DNA of 64,000 nucleotides from Naematelia aurantialba (GCA_021527695.1 JAKFAO010000008.1:1426001-1490000), one strand, 5' to 3'; shown: positions 47,880-59,222, counted from the first letter of the stretch. Notes: generated by a model not told the origin, from the letters alone. Numbers and translations are program-made.

Positions 47880-50543
47880 TCACTCGTCGGCGCGTAAAAA
47901 CGCGGTTCTGACCCGCCCTGCGCCGCCGCGGTTGGCCCTCGCGAACCACGGCACGAACCTGACCTTGTGCCCCGTCGCCGTCCAGCTCCGCGACTTCACC
48001 GCCTGCCCGTCACCCGTGCGCGGGCCGACCACGCGATACGCCTTGTCCGTGTTCCATTCGTTGAGGGTGAGCGCCTCCTGCTCCGCCTGGAGCATGATCA
48101 CGGGGATGCCCTCGATGGTCTCTGCAACCTCGGTGAAGGTCGTAGCGGACGACAGGCCCAGTGACTCAAAGTGCGGGAACCGCGCGTCGAGAGAAACATT
48201 GTCGACCGACTCGGCAGTGTACACGATCGGCCCGCGGGAGACGGTCAATGTATCTTGTCCTGTCTGCGGGTGCGGCGCGAGGAGCCGTACCGGGAGTGCA
48301 AAGGTGAGTGACAATGTGGACTTTGCGGGCACCGTGGATGTCAAGAATCCGGCCTCCACCTCCTTGGCAGAGTGGGATATCTGCATATCCGTCAGCGGAG
48401 TACAGGGGGAATGTGGGATACCAGAGCAGGCACTGTAGGATGATAGGGAGACAGAGCGTGAGAATACAGGAGAGGACCCACCTCGATGTGCGCGGCGTAC
48501 TCCGGCTTGGGCACCTTGACCTCCCACCTCCAGCCTTCTGGTGCGTCAAAGGTCCACTCGGTCCGGCCCTCCCACGGCATGTCCGACTTCATCTGCACCT
48601 TGGCTTCACCGCCGCCCGGAAGCTCGATCGTCCGGGACGCCGAGACAAACATGTACGTGGCCAAGACGATTTTCTTCTCACTCTCGTCGACCGTCGCGGT
48701 CCAGGTATACCCCCCAAGCATCCCCAGCGTGCGCGACAAGTTGGGCGGACAGCAGCATACTGGTTGCTTAGTCAGCCTCCTTCATTCGAAGAGTTGACCC
48801 CCTGAGCCGACTTACCCTCGAACCAGTCCTTACGCGTCGCGACCTGATCTCCGGACGTAGCTTGTTTGTTGGCATAGCTGAACTGCTTGCCGTTCAGTGA
48901 CCCGCCTCCGAGTACGGCATTCAACAGACAAAGCTCCATGACGTCGCGGACTTTCCCGTCGAGGTGATGCGATAGGATCCGCTCCGAGGTCATCATGCAT
49001 GCGATGGCCGCACAGGTCTCGGCGTAACAGCCGCCCTCGGCCGTGGATTGAGGCAAATGGTGCGGAATCGGGGAGAATCCCTCAATCTGCAGCATCAAGT
49101 CAGCTTCTTGGACCACCGCCGCATCTCGTGGCGTACCCGAGGCTCGGTCCCAATGCCTCCAGTGGCATACATCTTGTTGTCGACACAGTCGGTCCATAGG
49201 CGCTCTGCGTCGTCTAGGAATTCGCCACCGAGGTCGGCTGCAGCGGTAGTAAGGTAGAGCGCCCGGACCGAGTGGCCGAGGATGGCCTCCTGCTCGTGAA
49301 GCGGGAGGTGGGACTGATTGTAGCTGCGTCTGTCAGCATAACTTTCATCGCATGAGGACATTGTCGGCTGCCAGACGAACTCACCTCATGTCCTCAATAT
49401 CATCCATCGTGTGAGCGACAACCTCGTCGTGTCGCCGCTTCGCCTCGGCGACAAAGTAGGTGTCTCCGCCTTGATCTTCTCTCTTCACGCCTCTTGCCGA
49501 CAAGAGGTATCTGGCAAAGTCGAGGTGTTTTTGATCTTTCGTGAGGCTGTAGAGGCGAAGCACGGCCAGTTCCAGCTCAGGATGACCCGGGTAGCCATGC
49601 AGCTGCGAAGGGTCCGGACCAAAGTGTGCACGGAAGCAGTCAATGTACTGCACACCGTTAGCTCTTGCGTATGAAAGGAAATGGCAGGATCCACTTTGAT
49701 CATGACGTCGAGGAATTGACGCGAGCCGGTGTAGTTGTAGTGCGCGAGAGCACCCTCTAGTAGATGACCGGCATTGTCTGACCGAGTTCAGCGTTTCACA
49801 GCAAGGCCGAAGAGTCCACTCACACATCTCGTGCATGTCCCGCAGGTTCTTGAACCGTCCAGCAGGATCGACGACGGTAAAGTAGATGTTCAAGTACCCG
49901 TCTGGTTGTTGTGCCTTTTCGATCATGTCAACCAGCTCCTGAATCGACTGTTTGTACTCGTCCGCGTAGATGCATGATTTCGCTTCAGACGAAGAGAGGA
50001 AGTAGCACGCTCCTTCTATCCTGCCAGGCGTGAGCTACAGCCACCGCCATTGCAGCACTCGACACGCTGGACTCACCATTTGCCTACGTCGGACTCCCAG
50101 AAAAGTGACGGTGGGATACCATCGGGCTACTCCGTGTGAGCTCGACAGACTGGGCAGCAAGATGCGCACGTACCCGCGTATGAGCGCCTGTGAGCCGCCT
50201 GACTTCGTATACAGGGTGCCACTTGAGCTTGAAGGCGTCGTAGCTTCCTTGCTTCTTCATCTGCTCCAGCTGTGTCTTGAGCACCTGATTCGCATACAGG
50301 TGCCGCAGCTTGCCGTAGAACGAACTGGGCTCGACGGCTACGCAATTCAGCATGACGGCTCGCCTCCGCGGCAGCAGACATACCTGTCGCTGCATAGGTC
50401 TCTTGAGGGTGTGGTCGGAACGTGAAGGCCGATCCGTGTAAGTGCCCATTCCCATTGACGTGTACATGGCCGTTGCCATTGACTTTGGCGTACCCATTGC
50501 CATTGGCATGGCCATTACCGTTCAGCTCGGTCGTCGTGACCAT
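47880..50543 (-). CDS. Glycoside hydrolase family 127 (beta-L-arabinofuranosidase type)
   Basis: A predicted GH127 (DUF1680) hydrolase removing beta-L-arabinofuranose or related sugars. It starts at 50543 (MVTTTELNGNGH) with about 30 residues of Asn/Gly/His-rich low complexity, and no signal peptide, so it is probably intracellular. Splicing across a 46-nt intron joins ETYAATA to VEPSSFYGKLRHLYAN. Further exons give PPSLFWESDVGKW, ADEYKQSIQELVDMIEKAQQPDGYLN, the (alpha/alpha)6 barrel blocks HPELELAVLRLY and EAILGHSVRALYL, and GGIGTEPR. The metal-thiolate centre is present: Glu and Cys in AEGGCYAETC, and the Cys pair in CCPPNLSR. C-terminal beta domains follow, ending TAFLRADE-TGA at 47882-47880. 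The intact Glu/Cys3 set argues for an active enzyme. Exon borders in the middle are approximate. Confidence 0.9.
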
Positions 50544-51073
50544 ATTTGAAACAGAAAACCGCGTTTGTCTGCCGTCTGAGAATGTCAAGGTGCTCGTCCA
50601 AGACTGAGGATGCCCCTGGTCTACAGCCGCTGCTAAAGAGGGCATTGCTGCTGGCCACAAGATGGTCATCTGTCGACACGAGATGGGACCGATGCATGTG
50701 GCCGAGATTGGAGGCTGAACGGTTATCGAGTAGGGCCGAGGAACAGCCTCTCCGGCGTGCGTGTGGGGCTCCACGTTATCGGGGAAGAGCGGCCGCAATA
50801 TCACTTTCTATACAAACTAAATACACGTCATGCTGTTGTTTGTGGTTTATTTATTATGTACCCCTTTAACAAAGCACGCGAGTGCCACGTGTGCGAAACC
50901 GTCTCTTGCGATGTCCAGCAAGTAGCTTGGGTCAACCTTTGTCTCTTTCTTCCATCGCATTCTTTAAAATCAACCTTCGCCTCTCTCTTCAAGCAGCAGT
51001 AACTGGCAGAGCATCTAATATTATATCAAAATACCTGCTGTGTTACATACCTCACCAGTGAAATTTACACACA
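50544..51073. promoter_or_regulatory. Divergent region between GH127 and MBF1
   Basis: A 530-bp spacer between divergent start codons. The part next to MBF1 (about 50800-51073) is AT-rich, as expected of a highly expressed gene promoter. No other feature is seen. Confidence 0.5.
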
Positions 51074-52003
51074 ATGGTGAGCTTCAACTCTCAGTCGAGT
51101 CGAGCGAGCTGACTGAATACTGTCTTCCCGTAATGGTCTCTTCCTTCGACCTCGAACTCTACCGTCCGCCTTTCCGCATCAAACAATGACCGCTTCGCTT
51201 CGATCTTTGGACTTTCCCTATCAACCTTTGCCGCATGGCTCCCGCTTCAGTCTGACTGGGATGCGCCGGCAGTGAACATCGGCAACCGGGCGCACGCTCG
51301 CGCAGCGGTGGCAAGAGGTTCTGACTTGAACGGTGGGTTGCAGGATCATCGGTACGGCTCTAGCAGTATATGCTCATACTCGTTCAGCGGCACAACGAGC
51401 GGGCACAATCGCTGGCACAACGAAGATTGGTGTCGGACAGTCTAAAGGACGTGAGTGGAGTGGATCGAAGGTGGAGGACGATGATCTGACTCCGGGTAGC
51501 TGCGGATCATGGACGTATCGCAAAACTTGATCGGGACGATGCGCCCAAGCCTCCAGAGAAGATTGATCCTGCGTGAGTTCTACATGTCCAGCATCTCTCT
51601 AACAAAACCACTGGTTACCTTCATCCTCCAACTGCACTGCGTTCTGCGCTTTTCATCCGGCATCTGTCGTAGCTGACGTACCCGAATGCAGAGTAGGAAA
51701 AGCCGTCGCACAGGCACGTACTGCGAAACTCAAGCCGGATGGAAAGAGCATGACTCAGAAGGACCTCGCAACGGCCGTGAATGCTAAGCCTCAGGAGGTG
51801 AGCCATATTTCGTTGTTGTCTCCGTTCCAACCCAGCCTCGGTTCGAACTCACTAACATCGGATAGATCGGGGACATTGAGTCTGGAAGGGCTGTGCCAAA
51901 TCAGGTCGTGTTGGGCAAATTGGAGAGGGTCTTGGGCGTGAAGCTTCGTGGTGATCCGTCAAAGCTCGGTACCCCGTTGCACGGGCCCGCGAAGAAGAAG
52001 TAA
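51074..52003 (+). CDS. MBF1: Multiprotein-bridging factor 1 (MBF1)
   Basis: A small transcriptional coactivator that links activators to TBP and is also involved in ribosome quality control. The first coding exon is only ATG (51074-51076), followed by GTGAGC. The next coding exon begins at 51251 with TCTGACTGGGAT, giving the family start MSDWDAP. Later exons read [45 protein letters not shown], then the Cro/C1-type HTH with [29 protein letters not shown] and [15 protein letters not shown]. It ends GPAKKK-TAA at 52003. Splice phases agree throughout. The segment 51077-51250 might contain another tiny exon, but splicing it out whole already gives the conserved N-terminus. Confidence 0.95.
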
Positions 52004-52245
52004 ACCAGTGCCATCACCTTGCGTCTACGAGCTCCTGCATGGGATATGAAGCCCTCGCCTCCTTACGACACGTATGCATGAATGTGTTGCATGATCAGTG
52101 TGCTGTGCAGAAAGGATCACCGCTTCTTCGACCGCGCTGCTGATTACGTCAGCAGTGGGTATGTCGGCAGGTCGGTGATGTGAGCTGGGTGACATCTGTC
52201 CATCCTTGACATTTCTTCCCCGAGACTGTATATCGAAGCCACACG

Positions 52246-54330
52246 ATGTCTTGGAATCAGTACCCAGGTCAAGTACAGTACAACAACAACCCGCCGCCGC
52301 CACCCCAGTGGGCTCAGGCTCCTCCGCCTCCACAAGGGTGAGGCACCTAGCATTCGGATATGCCACGCTGGAAACGCGTGACCTGACAGCTGATGTTGTG
52401 GTGACAGGTACAACTCGCTCGGTAACAACCAATACTACCCGCCTCCACCACAGCAATATCAGCATCTCCCTCCGCCCCCTCCGCCGCAATATCAAGGCGG
52501 ATACAGCTATGGCTCTCATGTCAACGGCTACAACGACGGCCGCGGCGGGGGCGGGTACGCACCGCCTACCGGTAACCCACCACCGCAGCACTACCAGCAG
52601 ACTGCAGCGGGATACAGACCGCCAGAGCAGGTGCAGCAGGAATATGGAGCGCCATACGGTCCAGCTCCAGGTACGCGTCTCTCGGGACGTCCAAAGCGTA
52701 GCCCCTGCCAGAGGCTGATGGCGGTGTCGTAGTGCGCCCACCTACTTCGGCACAGCAGTATGGCCCACAGATGCAGGGCCAGGGAGGACAGCAGGCCCGA
52801 CCGTTCTTCCAATACTCGCAATGTACCGGGAAACGGAAGGCTCTTCTCGTTCGTCCCGAAGCCCCGGCCGCTCTGCGCCAACACCTCTGGCCAGGTGACT
52901 GCCTTTGTCAACTACTGACCCAGAGATAGATTGGGATAAACTACATCGGTTCGGCTCAAGCTCTATCAGGGTGCATAAACGATGCTCATAACGTACAAAA
53001 GTTCATCGTCGGTCAGTACAATTCACTCGCCACCTTGTCCTCACTCTGCTGATACCTATACCACTGCACAGAACGCTATGGCTACAAGCCCGACGACATT
53101 GTCATGCTCACGGACGACGCGCGTAATGCTCGGCAAATCCCAACTAGAGCCAACATGATCCAGGCGATGCACTGGCTTGTCCAGGGTGCACAGGCAAACG
53201 ATGCCCTGTTCTTTCACTAGTGCGTCTCAGTTCCTCTCTTCTACATCCCTTCAACCTCTCAGCAGGGCGTCGCCCTCCAAGTAATATCGCTGATAGGAAC
53301 AGCTCCGGTCACGGTGGTCAGACAAAGGATCTTGATGGGGATGAAGACGACGGTTACGACGAGGTCATCTATCCACTCGATTTTAAGCAAGCGGGGCACA
53401 TTGTTGACGACGAGCGTAAGCCAGAACCGTCTCTTCCGCGCTCGAAAGCTCATGATGCAGTGCACGACATCTTGGTTAAGCCACTGCCCCCAGGCTGTAG
53501 GCTGACAGCAATCTTCGACTCGTGAGATATCTTCCCTCGTATACTCTTCGTATACTCTCTTCCCTCGCGCCGATAAACCTCAAACAGCTGACCGCATTAG
53601 GTGTCATTCCGGCTCTTGTCTCGACTTGCCATACATCTACTCGACGGAAGGCAAGATAAAAGAGCCCAATCTCCTGGCCGAGGCGGGTGAAGGCTTGCTC
53701 GGGGCGGGAATGAGCTACCTCCGTGGCGACCTTGGAGGGATGATGAGCGGTGTCATGAGGTTGGTCTGACGTGATCTTCTAGTCAGAATGGCCGGTGCTG
53801 ATGTTGCAGCCTGGGGAAGAAGGTGATGAATCAGCAGTCTGGCGCGGTGGACCGTACCAGGCAGACTAAGACGAGTCCGGCGGATGTTATCATGTGGTCG
53901 GGATGCAAGGATTCGCAGACTGTCAGTCTCCCTCCCTTCCTCCCTTCCTCCCTTCCTCCCTTCCTCCCTTCCTCCCTTCCTCCCTTCCTCCCTGCCTCCT
54001 TCCCTACTTTTTCATCCCGGCTGCATCGATCTAGAGGCGATCTTGGTGTAGATGGCTAGTAGGGCTGACGCGCACCCTGCAGAGCGCGGACACACAAGAA
54101 GCTGGTCGAGCGACAGGCGCCATGTCTTACGCGTTCATTGCGGCCCTCACCAAGTATCCGCAGCAAAGCTATGTCCAGCTGTTGAATACGATCCGGGATG
54201 AACTCAAGGGGCGATACGACCAGAAACCACAGCTGAGTGCTAGTCATCGTGAGTCGCGTGCTTGGTCTCTCCGCATGGTAGAGCTGATCATTCAATAGCC
54301 ATCGATACCAACATTCTCTTCATTGCTTGA
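52246..54330 (+). CDS. Metacaspase (type I)
   Basis: A Ca2+-dependent Arg/Lys-specific cysteine protease of clan CD, involved in stress responses and protein quality control. It starts at 52246 ([15 protein letters not shown]). The first about 130 residues form a Pro/Gln/Tyr/Gly-rich prodomain, as in Mca1. An intron between ALL and IGINYIGS joins the p20 start KRKALLIGINYIG. The catalytic His is in [24 protein letters not shown], where an intron splits the Tyr codon near 53218. The catalytic Cys is in [16 protein letters not shown] near 53610. The p10 part carries [20 protein letters not shown] and [11 protein letters not shown]. The protein ends NILFIA-TGA at 54330. One intron (about 53920-54090) holds the CCTCCCTT repeat. 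All active-site motifs are intact. Confidence 0.95.
53930..53998. repeat. 8-bp CT repeat (CCTCCCTT) in a metacaspase intron
   Basis: Seven or eight tandem copies of CCTCCCTT lie within the intron that precedes the SADTQEAG exon. The tract is pyrimidine-rich on the sense strand. Confidence 0.9.
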
Positions 54331-54927
54331 TCTCCGCTCGGACCTCGTATGTAGCCGTATATTTGTCTCGTGTCTCGAGTCTTTGCTGCTCTTCCTTGGT
54401 CTTCGTATCAGTTTTAGATGTTCTTCCTTGTTTAAATTTCAAGTAATCAGGCTGAGGTCCCTGACTTCCGTCTACCGCTGGCGTCTGTGCTCTTCCTAGA
54501 CGGCCCACGTACACTGGGAAGCAAGACCTCAAGCAGTTAACCCTGAAGTTTCCACTATCTACGCAAGAGGAAGCCTCTTCAAACGTCTCATTGCCCCCTC
54601 TCGTCGTCGGACCACAGAGTATGGATGAAAGGATTCAGCGCCTGCGGCCATATCGCTTTCCTTGTTTCTCCGTCTCTGTTCTAAACCCCAAAGCCCAAGG
54701 CCAGTCGCCCATGGCCTTCTTATTGCTCTGTTTCGCGTTACAGGGTACCGGGTTGTTCAGAGAACAGAGTTCTCGGCAAATGGTCAGGCGAAAAAGCCGA
54801 CCTCTCTCTGACCTCCATCCCTTGTGCGACCTGTGCGAAGGCGAGAATATTAGTGGAAGCTAGTCAGAAGAGTGGGACTTTGAGATCGATCGCCACTTGC
54901 GATTTCCTTCCTCACTGGTCTGCTTGA
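54331..54927. other. Intergenic region between metacaspase and the lineage-specific array
   Basis: Nothing recognisable. It marks the change from conserved, intron-rich genes to unrecognised genes with at most one clear intron. Confidence 0.5.
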
Positions 54928-55599
54928 ATGAGTTCTCGCTCGGGGCTCGACAGGCCAAGCTCTCGAGCGACCCGCTCCATTTCTGGAGGAACAACAGAGA
55001 ACGAAGATGACCATTCGAGGCGCGAAGCGATTCGCCGGGCAGACTGGATACGGAAGTTAGCTCTCTCGGCGGTTTGGGCAGAACTGACGTCTTCGTCTCC
55101 CGAATCGGACGATGGGCAACACAACCTGGCATTTAATCTCCAGTGGTTGTCGCGCATGGCATTTTTTACGGCGGCGTTTCTTGCTGTGCCGTCTGGGGTG
55201 GATCTTCCGGCTGATCACGAATCCCACTCGTTGGACCAGTTCATCTACATCCGACTGGTGCTTCGGAACGCGCTCAACGGGTGGTGCTCCTTTTTCATCG
55301 CTCGAGAGGTTTCCGACTCCTTGCTCAGCGTCATGATGCCCGACGCGTCGCCCGCCCTCAGAACAGCAATCACCAGAATGTGCATGGGCACCAGCGTCGT
55401 GTCCTCCAGTTACGCCTCGGAGCTGCTTGCCTGGTCCAGTCGATTGCCCTCGTGGCGGCCCACCGTCACTTGGCGCCCTGCGTCCACGCAAGGCAACAGC
55501 TCCAACAGTTTGCCCCTCGAAGTGGAAGGCGAGGAAGCCCACACCACGATAACGACCGCGACAGCGACCGCGAAGGAGAATCCCAGGCGCCGCTCATAA
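54928..55599 (+). CDS. Unrecognised protein, array member A (223 aa, intronless)
   Basis: I do not recognise this family. The uninterrupted ORF starts MSSRSGLDRPSSRATRS with a Ser/Arg-rich, then acidic N-terminus. A helical segment (RRADWIRKLALSAVWAEL) leads to the hydrophobic stretch LSRMAFFTAAFLAVPSGVDL, and a second helical part (LVLRNALNGWCSFFIAREVSDSLL) follows. The last 60 residues are Ser/Thr-rich and polar, ending ENPRRRS. The layout (polar Ser-rich head, one or two short hydrophobic helices, polar tail) resembles the following genes in the same orientation, but direct similarity is weak. It could be membrane-associated. Confidence 0.55.
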   Translation: MSSRSGLDRPSSRATRSISGGTTENEDDHSRREAIRRADWIRKLALSAVWAELTSSSPESDDGQHNLAFNLQWLSRMAFFTAAFLAVPSGVDLPADHESHSLDQFIYIRLVLRNALNGWCSFFIAREVSDSLLSVMMPDASPALRTAITRMCMGTSVVSSSYASELLAWSSRLPSWRPTVTWRPASTQGNSSNSLPLEVEGEEAHTTITTATATAKENPRRRS

Positions 55600-56176
55600 G
55601 AGACTCTGCTCAAGGTCCTGAAAGGCTTGAAGGAGTCGGACGCCAACGCACGGACCGTTAGAACTGTACTGTAAATCAGTGTCTGATTCTGTCCATACGA
55701 TACTTGCATTCCTAACCAGAGTATCGAGTCGTACGAGATTGTAAGACCTCGTGCCAACCTACATATCACAATCTCCGAGCGTGGCATTTACTAACAATCA
55801 TGACGCATCAGGACGAAGAACGCATGCCTGTCATTGGAACTGTGAGATTAACTCTACACCTTTGGCGTCTCTGGTAGTGCTGAGACTCTTCTTAGCACGC
55901 TTAGCCGGCTTGACGGCGAGAAGTTGTCAACTCGCTCCTGCAGACGAAGTCTCCTGAGCACGCTTCTATCTTTCCGTTTGCTGGTTCCTTGGCGGCGGAG
56001 CTTCTGATGTGGTTCTTCCTGGTGAAGGCGGGATCGAAGTTTCCTTTCGGTCTCAGTTCGCTCTGTGGTATGAGCTGGCCCGAGTGTTGTGTATTCTGCC
56101 TATTAAAGCTGTCGTAGTCTCTCTGGCCCTTTACATTTGTTTGTCTCTTACCTCACTCACGTCTGTCCCACGTATC
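55600..56176. other. Spacer between array members A and B
   Basis: Contains a TATA-like TATTAAA at 56101-56107, about 70 nt before the start of member B. No gene is seen. Confidence 0.45.
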
Positions 56177-56767
56177 ATGTCCAGCCTGTCAAATCAGACC
56201 ACCCAACCAACGACAACGCCAGACGCCACCGAGGCGAGCTCTCAGGCCGCGGCCAGGGACGGCTCCTCTGGCGGTCCTGCCGCCACCCATATGATCCTGG
56301 ACGTCGTTCTGGGCATTGTGAGGGATAGAACAACTGACCCAGCTCTGGCTATGGCCCTCACTGGCACCCTTCAAGGTCTCTTTGCTTATTACCTCCTGCA
56401 AGATATACCGGAGGTATGGGGTGCCCCTTCGGAGCGGTCCCGACCATCGTTCATCCGACAAATGGGTGCGCTCACAAGTGCTGTCATGTGTATGCCTACA
56501 ACTCGCGACCCTATGGAACCGATTGTGAAAACGGTGTTTGAGTCTCCCACGGCTCAAGAAGCCGCCTTGATCGTCTCCAAGGTGGGCGCCTCTTTCGTTC
56601 GGTTTTACGTGTTACCGACGCTGGCCACGCGACTGCTGTGCTCTCGCCCGACTTCTTCGGGGAACACTGGCATCCCCGCATCTCTGCCTGCTGAGAGTCT
56701 CCCGGAAGAAACGGAAACCCACGAGGAATGTCCGTCGTCCAACTCGAGACTCAGAAGCAGACCGTAA
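56177..56767 (+). CDS. Unrecognised protein, array member B (196 aa)
   Basis: Starts MSSLSNQTTQPTTTPD with a Ser/Thr/Gln-rich head of about 35 residues. The first hydrophobic module reads ILDVVLGIVRDR and ALAMALTGTLQGLFAYYLL. The second reads FIRQMGALTSAVMCMP and EAALIVSKVGASFVRFYVLPTLATRLL. The tail is Glu/Ser/Arg-rich. The head shares SNQTT with member C. No intron is needed. The frame is open further upstream (from 56009), but the TATA-like element at 56101 and the SNQTT start favour this ATG. Function unknown; membrane association is suggested by composition only. Confidence 0.6.
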   Translation: MSSLSNQTTQPTTTPDATEASSQAAARDGSSGGPAATHMILDVVLGIVRDRTTDPALAMALTGTLQGLFAYYLLQDIPEVWGAPSERSRPSFIRQMGALTSAVMCMPTTRDPMEPIVKTVFESPTAQEAALIVSKVGASFVRFYVLPTLATRLLCSRPTSSGNTGIPASLPAESLPEETETHEECPSSNSRLRSRP

Positions 56768-57186
56768 GCCTTATGAGACGATTGACGATCAAACTCCCGC
56801 CATGGGAGTTCAGTCAGCGGCGCACGGACTTGGCACAGAAGGCCAATCGGAACTTCTTACACTCGGTTTGGAGATAACCATAGTCCATCATCTGTCTATG
56901 TAGCCGAACTACACAGATCTGCGGGCCCACAGAATGGAAGCTTGGCATGCTTATTCTTCCTTCCTTACCAGCCTTCAGGATGGCGAGGTAGGACTTCCAC
57001 TATATGCAGAAACGAGGCCGCCTGCGGCATCTCTCTTATCACTCGGCTCTCTAACGACGCTTCTACCCGCTACTCCGTTATAGAAAGGAAGGCCTCGCGG
57101 CAAATTCCCAAAAGCTGGACGTCGTGATCCCAGCGCCAGACATCAACCTTGTCGCACAACCCTTGCCCCCTGCTCTGTTCAGAGCC
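56768..57186. other. Spacer between array members B and C
   Basis: Contains a TTATAG element at about 57078, roughly 105 nt before member C. A short ORF here (from 56942) has no support. Confidence 0.4.
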
Positions 57187-58144
57187 ATGTCTAATCAAAC
57201 GACTGCCACCATTGCTACCACACTTCAACCGCCACCTTCGGACAGACGTGTGGTGTTTGACGATAAAATTGCCCTCCGACTAGTATGCTCACTCTGGGGA
57301 CAGGATACTGCTTCTGCTCTTATAAATCCGCAGTCGATTGGGGGCAATATCCTGACACGATTGGTGGGTGGAGGGACAGGTTGGGCTTTCGGTGCATTCC
57401 TCCCTGCAGTTGTCAGTTCTGTCACCGATCACGAAATCAGACCGGACGATGTTGTGACGTGTGAGTCAGTAGATGGTACTGCTACACCGAATGGACGTTG
57501 ACAACCTTCTAGTAGGTCTGACGGGAGGAGCGTGGAGTGGCTGGCTGCTGACGCGAGCCTTGGCCGGTACGAATAATGCGCTGGCGCCTGCCGAGCCGAG
57601 TAAACTATTGACGTTTGGGTATCTCACCGGGGCATTGATTGGTGGCTCTACCGCAATCGTCATGCAGTGGTGGAGATACAGGCATGGCACAGCCACTGAG
57701 ACCCCTTTACCATCCCCGGTTACCTCTGGTAGACCTTGGTCACGGGTGACCGAAGACCGAGTCAGGACCATCTTCCTCACTGCTATTGGAGCCATTGACG
57801 GCTACGCCACGGCCCGAGCCCGTCTGTCGCCAATGGTACCCTCACTGCTGCTGGACGCGGTCAGCCTGCTTCTGGGTGCCGGAACGGGATACAGTCTGGC
57901 TACTATAGCTGAAAATACCGACACTCGCACCATCACTGCTCGGCTCAAGCGAGGCTCCATTGGGGCAGCCGCTGGATCAACAACCATGGCTCTGGCAACG
58001 CGGGGTTTTGAAATTCCCCTTGGCACTGCCGACCTCGTGAGCATCCTCGGCGGGGCTGCCGTTGCAGCGTTTCTCCCGGAACTGAACGATATGGATACGG
58101 AGCATGCTGCTTTGGACGAATTCGCCACTGAAGATCGCCACTGA
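57187..58144 (+). CDS. Unrecognised multi-hairpin hydrophobic protein, array member C (300 aa)
   Basis: Two exons, 57187-57460 and 57516-58144 (55-nt intron, GTGAGT donor, TTGAC branch), give a 300-aa protein. The head is MSNQTTATIATTLQPPPSD. After it four similar blocks of 45-60 residues follow. Each has a helix, a polar loop and a Gly/Ala-rich helix: GGGTGWAFGAFLPAVV, GYLTGALIGGSTAIVM, LLLGAGTGYSLATIA and SILGGAAVAAFLPEL. The repeated GxxxG-type spacing is typical of packed membrane helices (glycine zipper). No signal peptide and no known domain are seen. It looks like a multi-unit version of the single modules in members D to G. Confidence 0.65.
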
Positions 58145-58786
58145 ACAGACCCCAAGGGAAGATACTGAATAGACGTCTTGGTGCCACGTATTCAGCCAGT
58201 ATTTGATAATACCCGTCAACTGGCCCCAAAAGAGCAATCTGGGAAGAATCGATCGCGTTGTTGAACTGAACCGTGCTAACACTCTCGCATCCGACACATT
58301 CCTAGACTGGAAGTCCTGCAAGAAGAGTGGGGAGAAGGCGGTACCTAGTTGTGTTATGCACTCCACAGTCAGCAGTGATGTGTCCTCCACTGTCTCTATG
58401 CACATCTGATTCTACAGAAAGAAGGCGTGGCCAGAATGCGAAAGCTGACAAGCACTCCGTTCACCTGGTAGCGAGATGAGCTGCCAAGGGCAGAACGTAG
58501 TATGAAAGACAAGCTCGTTCTTGGCCATACACAGTAGCACGTTCGTCTTCAGCAAAGGGAGGTCTGGCAGCATGACCAAGCTTACCCATGAGACGTGAGC
58601 ATGCTCCCACCCTCCTCTATGCTCTGACAGCCACCTGGTTCTGAGGCGTAGCAAGTTCGCATTTCGGAAGACATCACAACTGCAGGCGACATGCCTATAA
58701 AGTGCTCATTCTAAGGCTGCCATCACGACCGTATCCTGCCAACTAGATTTGAACAGATCTACTATTTTCACGCATACCTCGCCTTT
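58145..58786. promoter_or_regulatory. Spacer and promoter of array member D
   Basis: A TATAAA box at 58696-58701 lies about 90 nt upstream of the member D ATG. Nothing else recognised. Confidence 0.55.
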
Positions 58787-59222
58787 ATGTCCACGACACC
58801 CTCCAATACGCAGAACACTGCGGCCTCCTCTGGTACGAGCTGCCTGATGTGCAAACTGTAAGTTCTATTGAGGTCCGAATACCAACCGTCTTAGCGGCGT
58901 GAGAGCAGTGGTGTTCGAATCGTTCCCAGGCAGCGCCGCTGCCGGTACATTGACGTACTGGCTATCGAAAGGTCTGAACGAGTCTACAGCCAAGTCACTC
59001 ATGGATGCCTTCGTCGCCGGGTGGCTGGTGACGAGCCTTTGTGGACTCGACCACTCAATTCGGCTTGGTGGACCCCAGTCACAGCCGGTGTCGACGGGTA
59101 ACCCGAACGCGAGCAGTGCCCAAAGTGGGGCCACAGGCAGCCAATCTGCTGTGTCTGCTCAGTTTAACACATCAGGTACCTCGAACCGCCGCGATAAGCG
59201 GTGGTATCCACCAAGGTCGTAA
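58787..59222 (+). CDS. Unrecognised small protein, array member D (132 aa)
   Basis: Exons 58787-58857 and 58895-59222 are separated by a 37-nt intron. The head is MSTTPSNTQNTAASSGTSC (Ser/Thr/Asn-rich, ending in CLMCKL). The second exon gives one hydrophobic module: RAVVFESFPGSAAAGTLTYW, then a loop (LNESTAK), then LMDAFVAGWLVTSLCGL. The tail is Ser/Gln/Gly-rich and ends with a basic RRDKRWYPPRS. A TATA box sits about 90 nt upstream. The architecture is shared with E, F and G. Confidence 0.6.
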
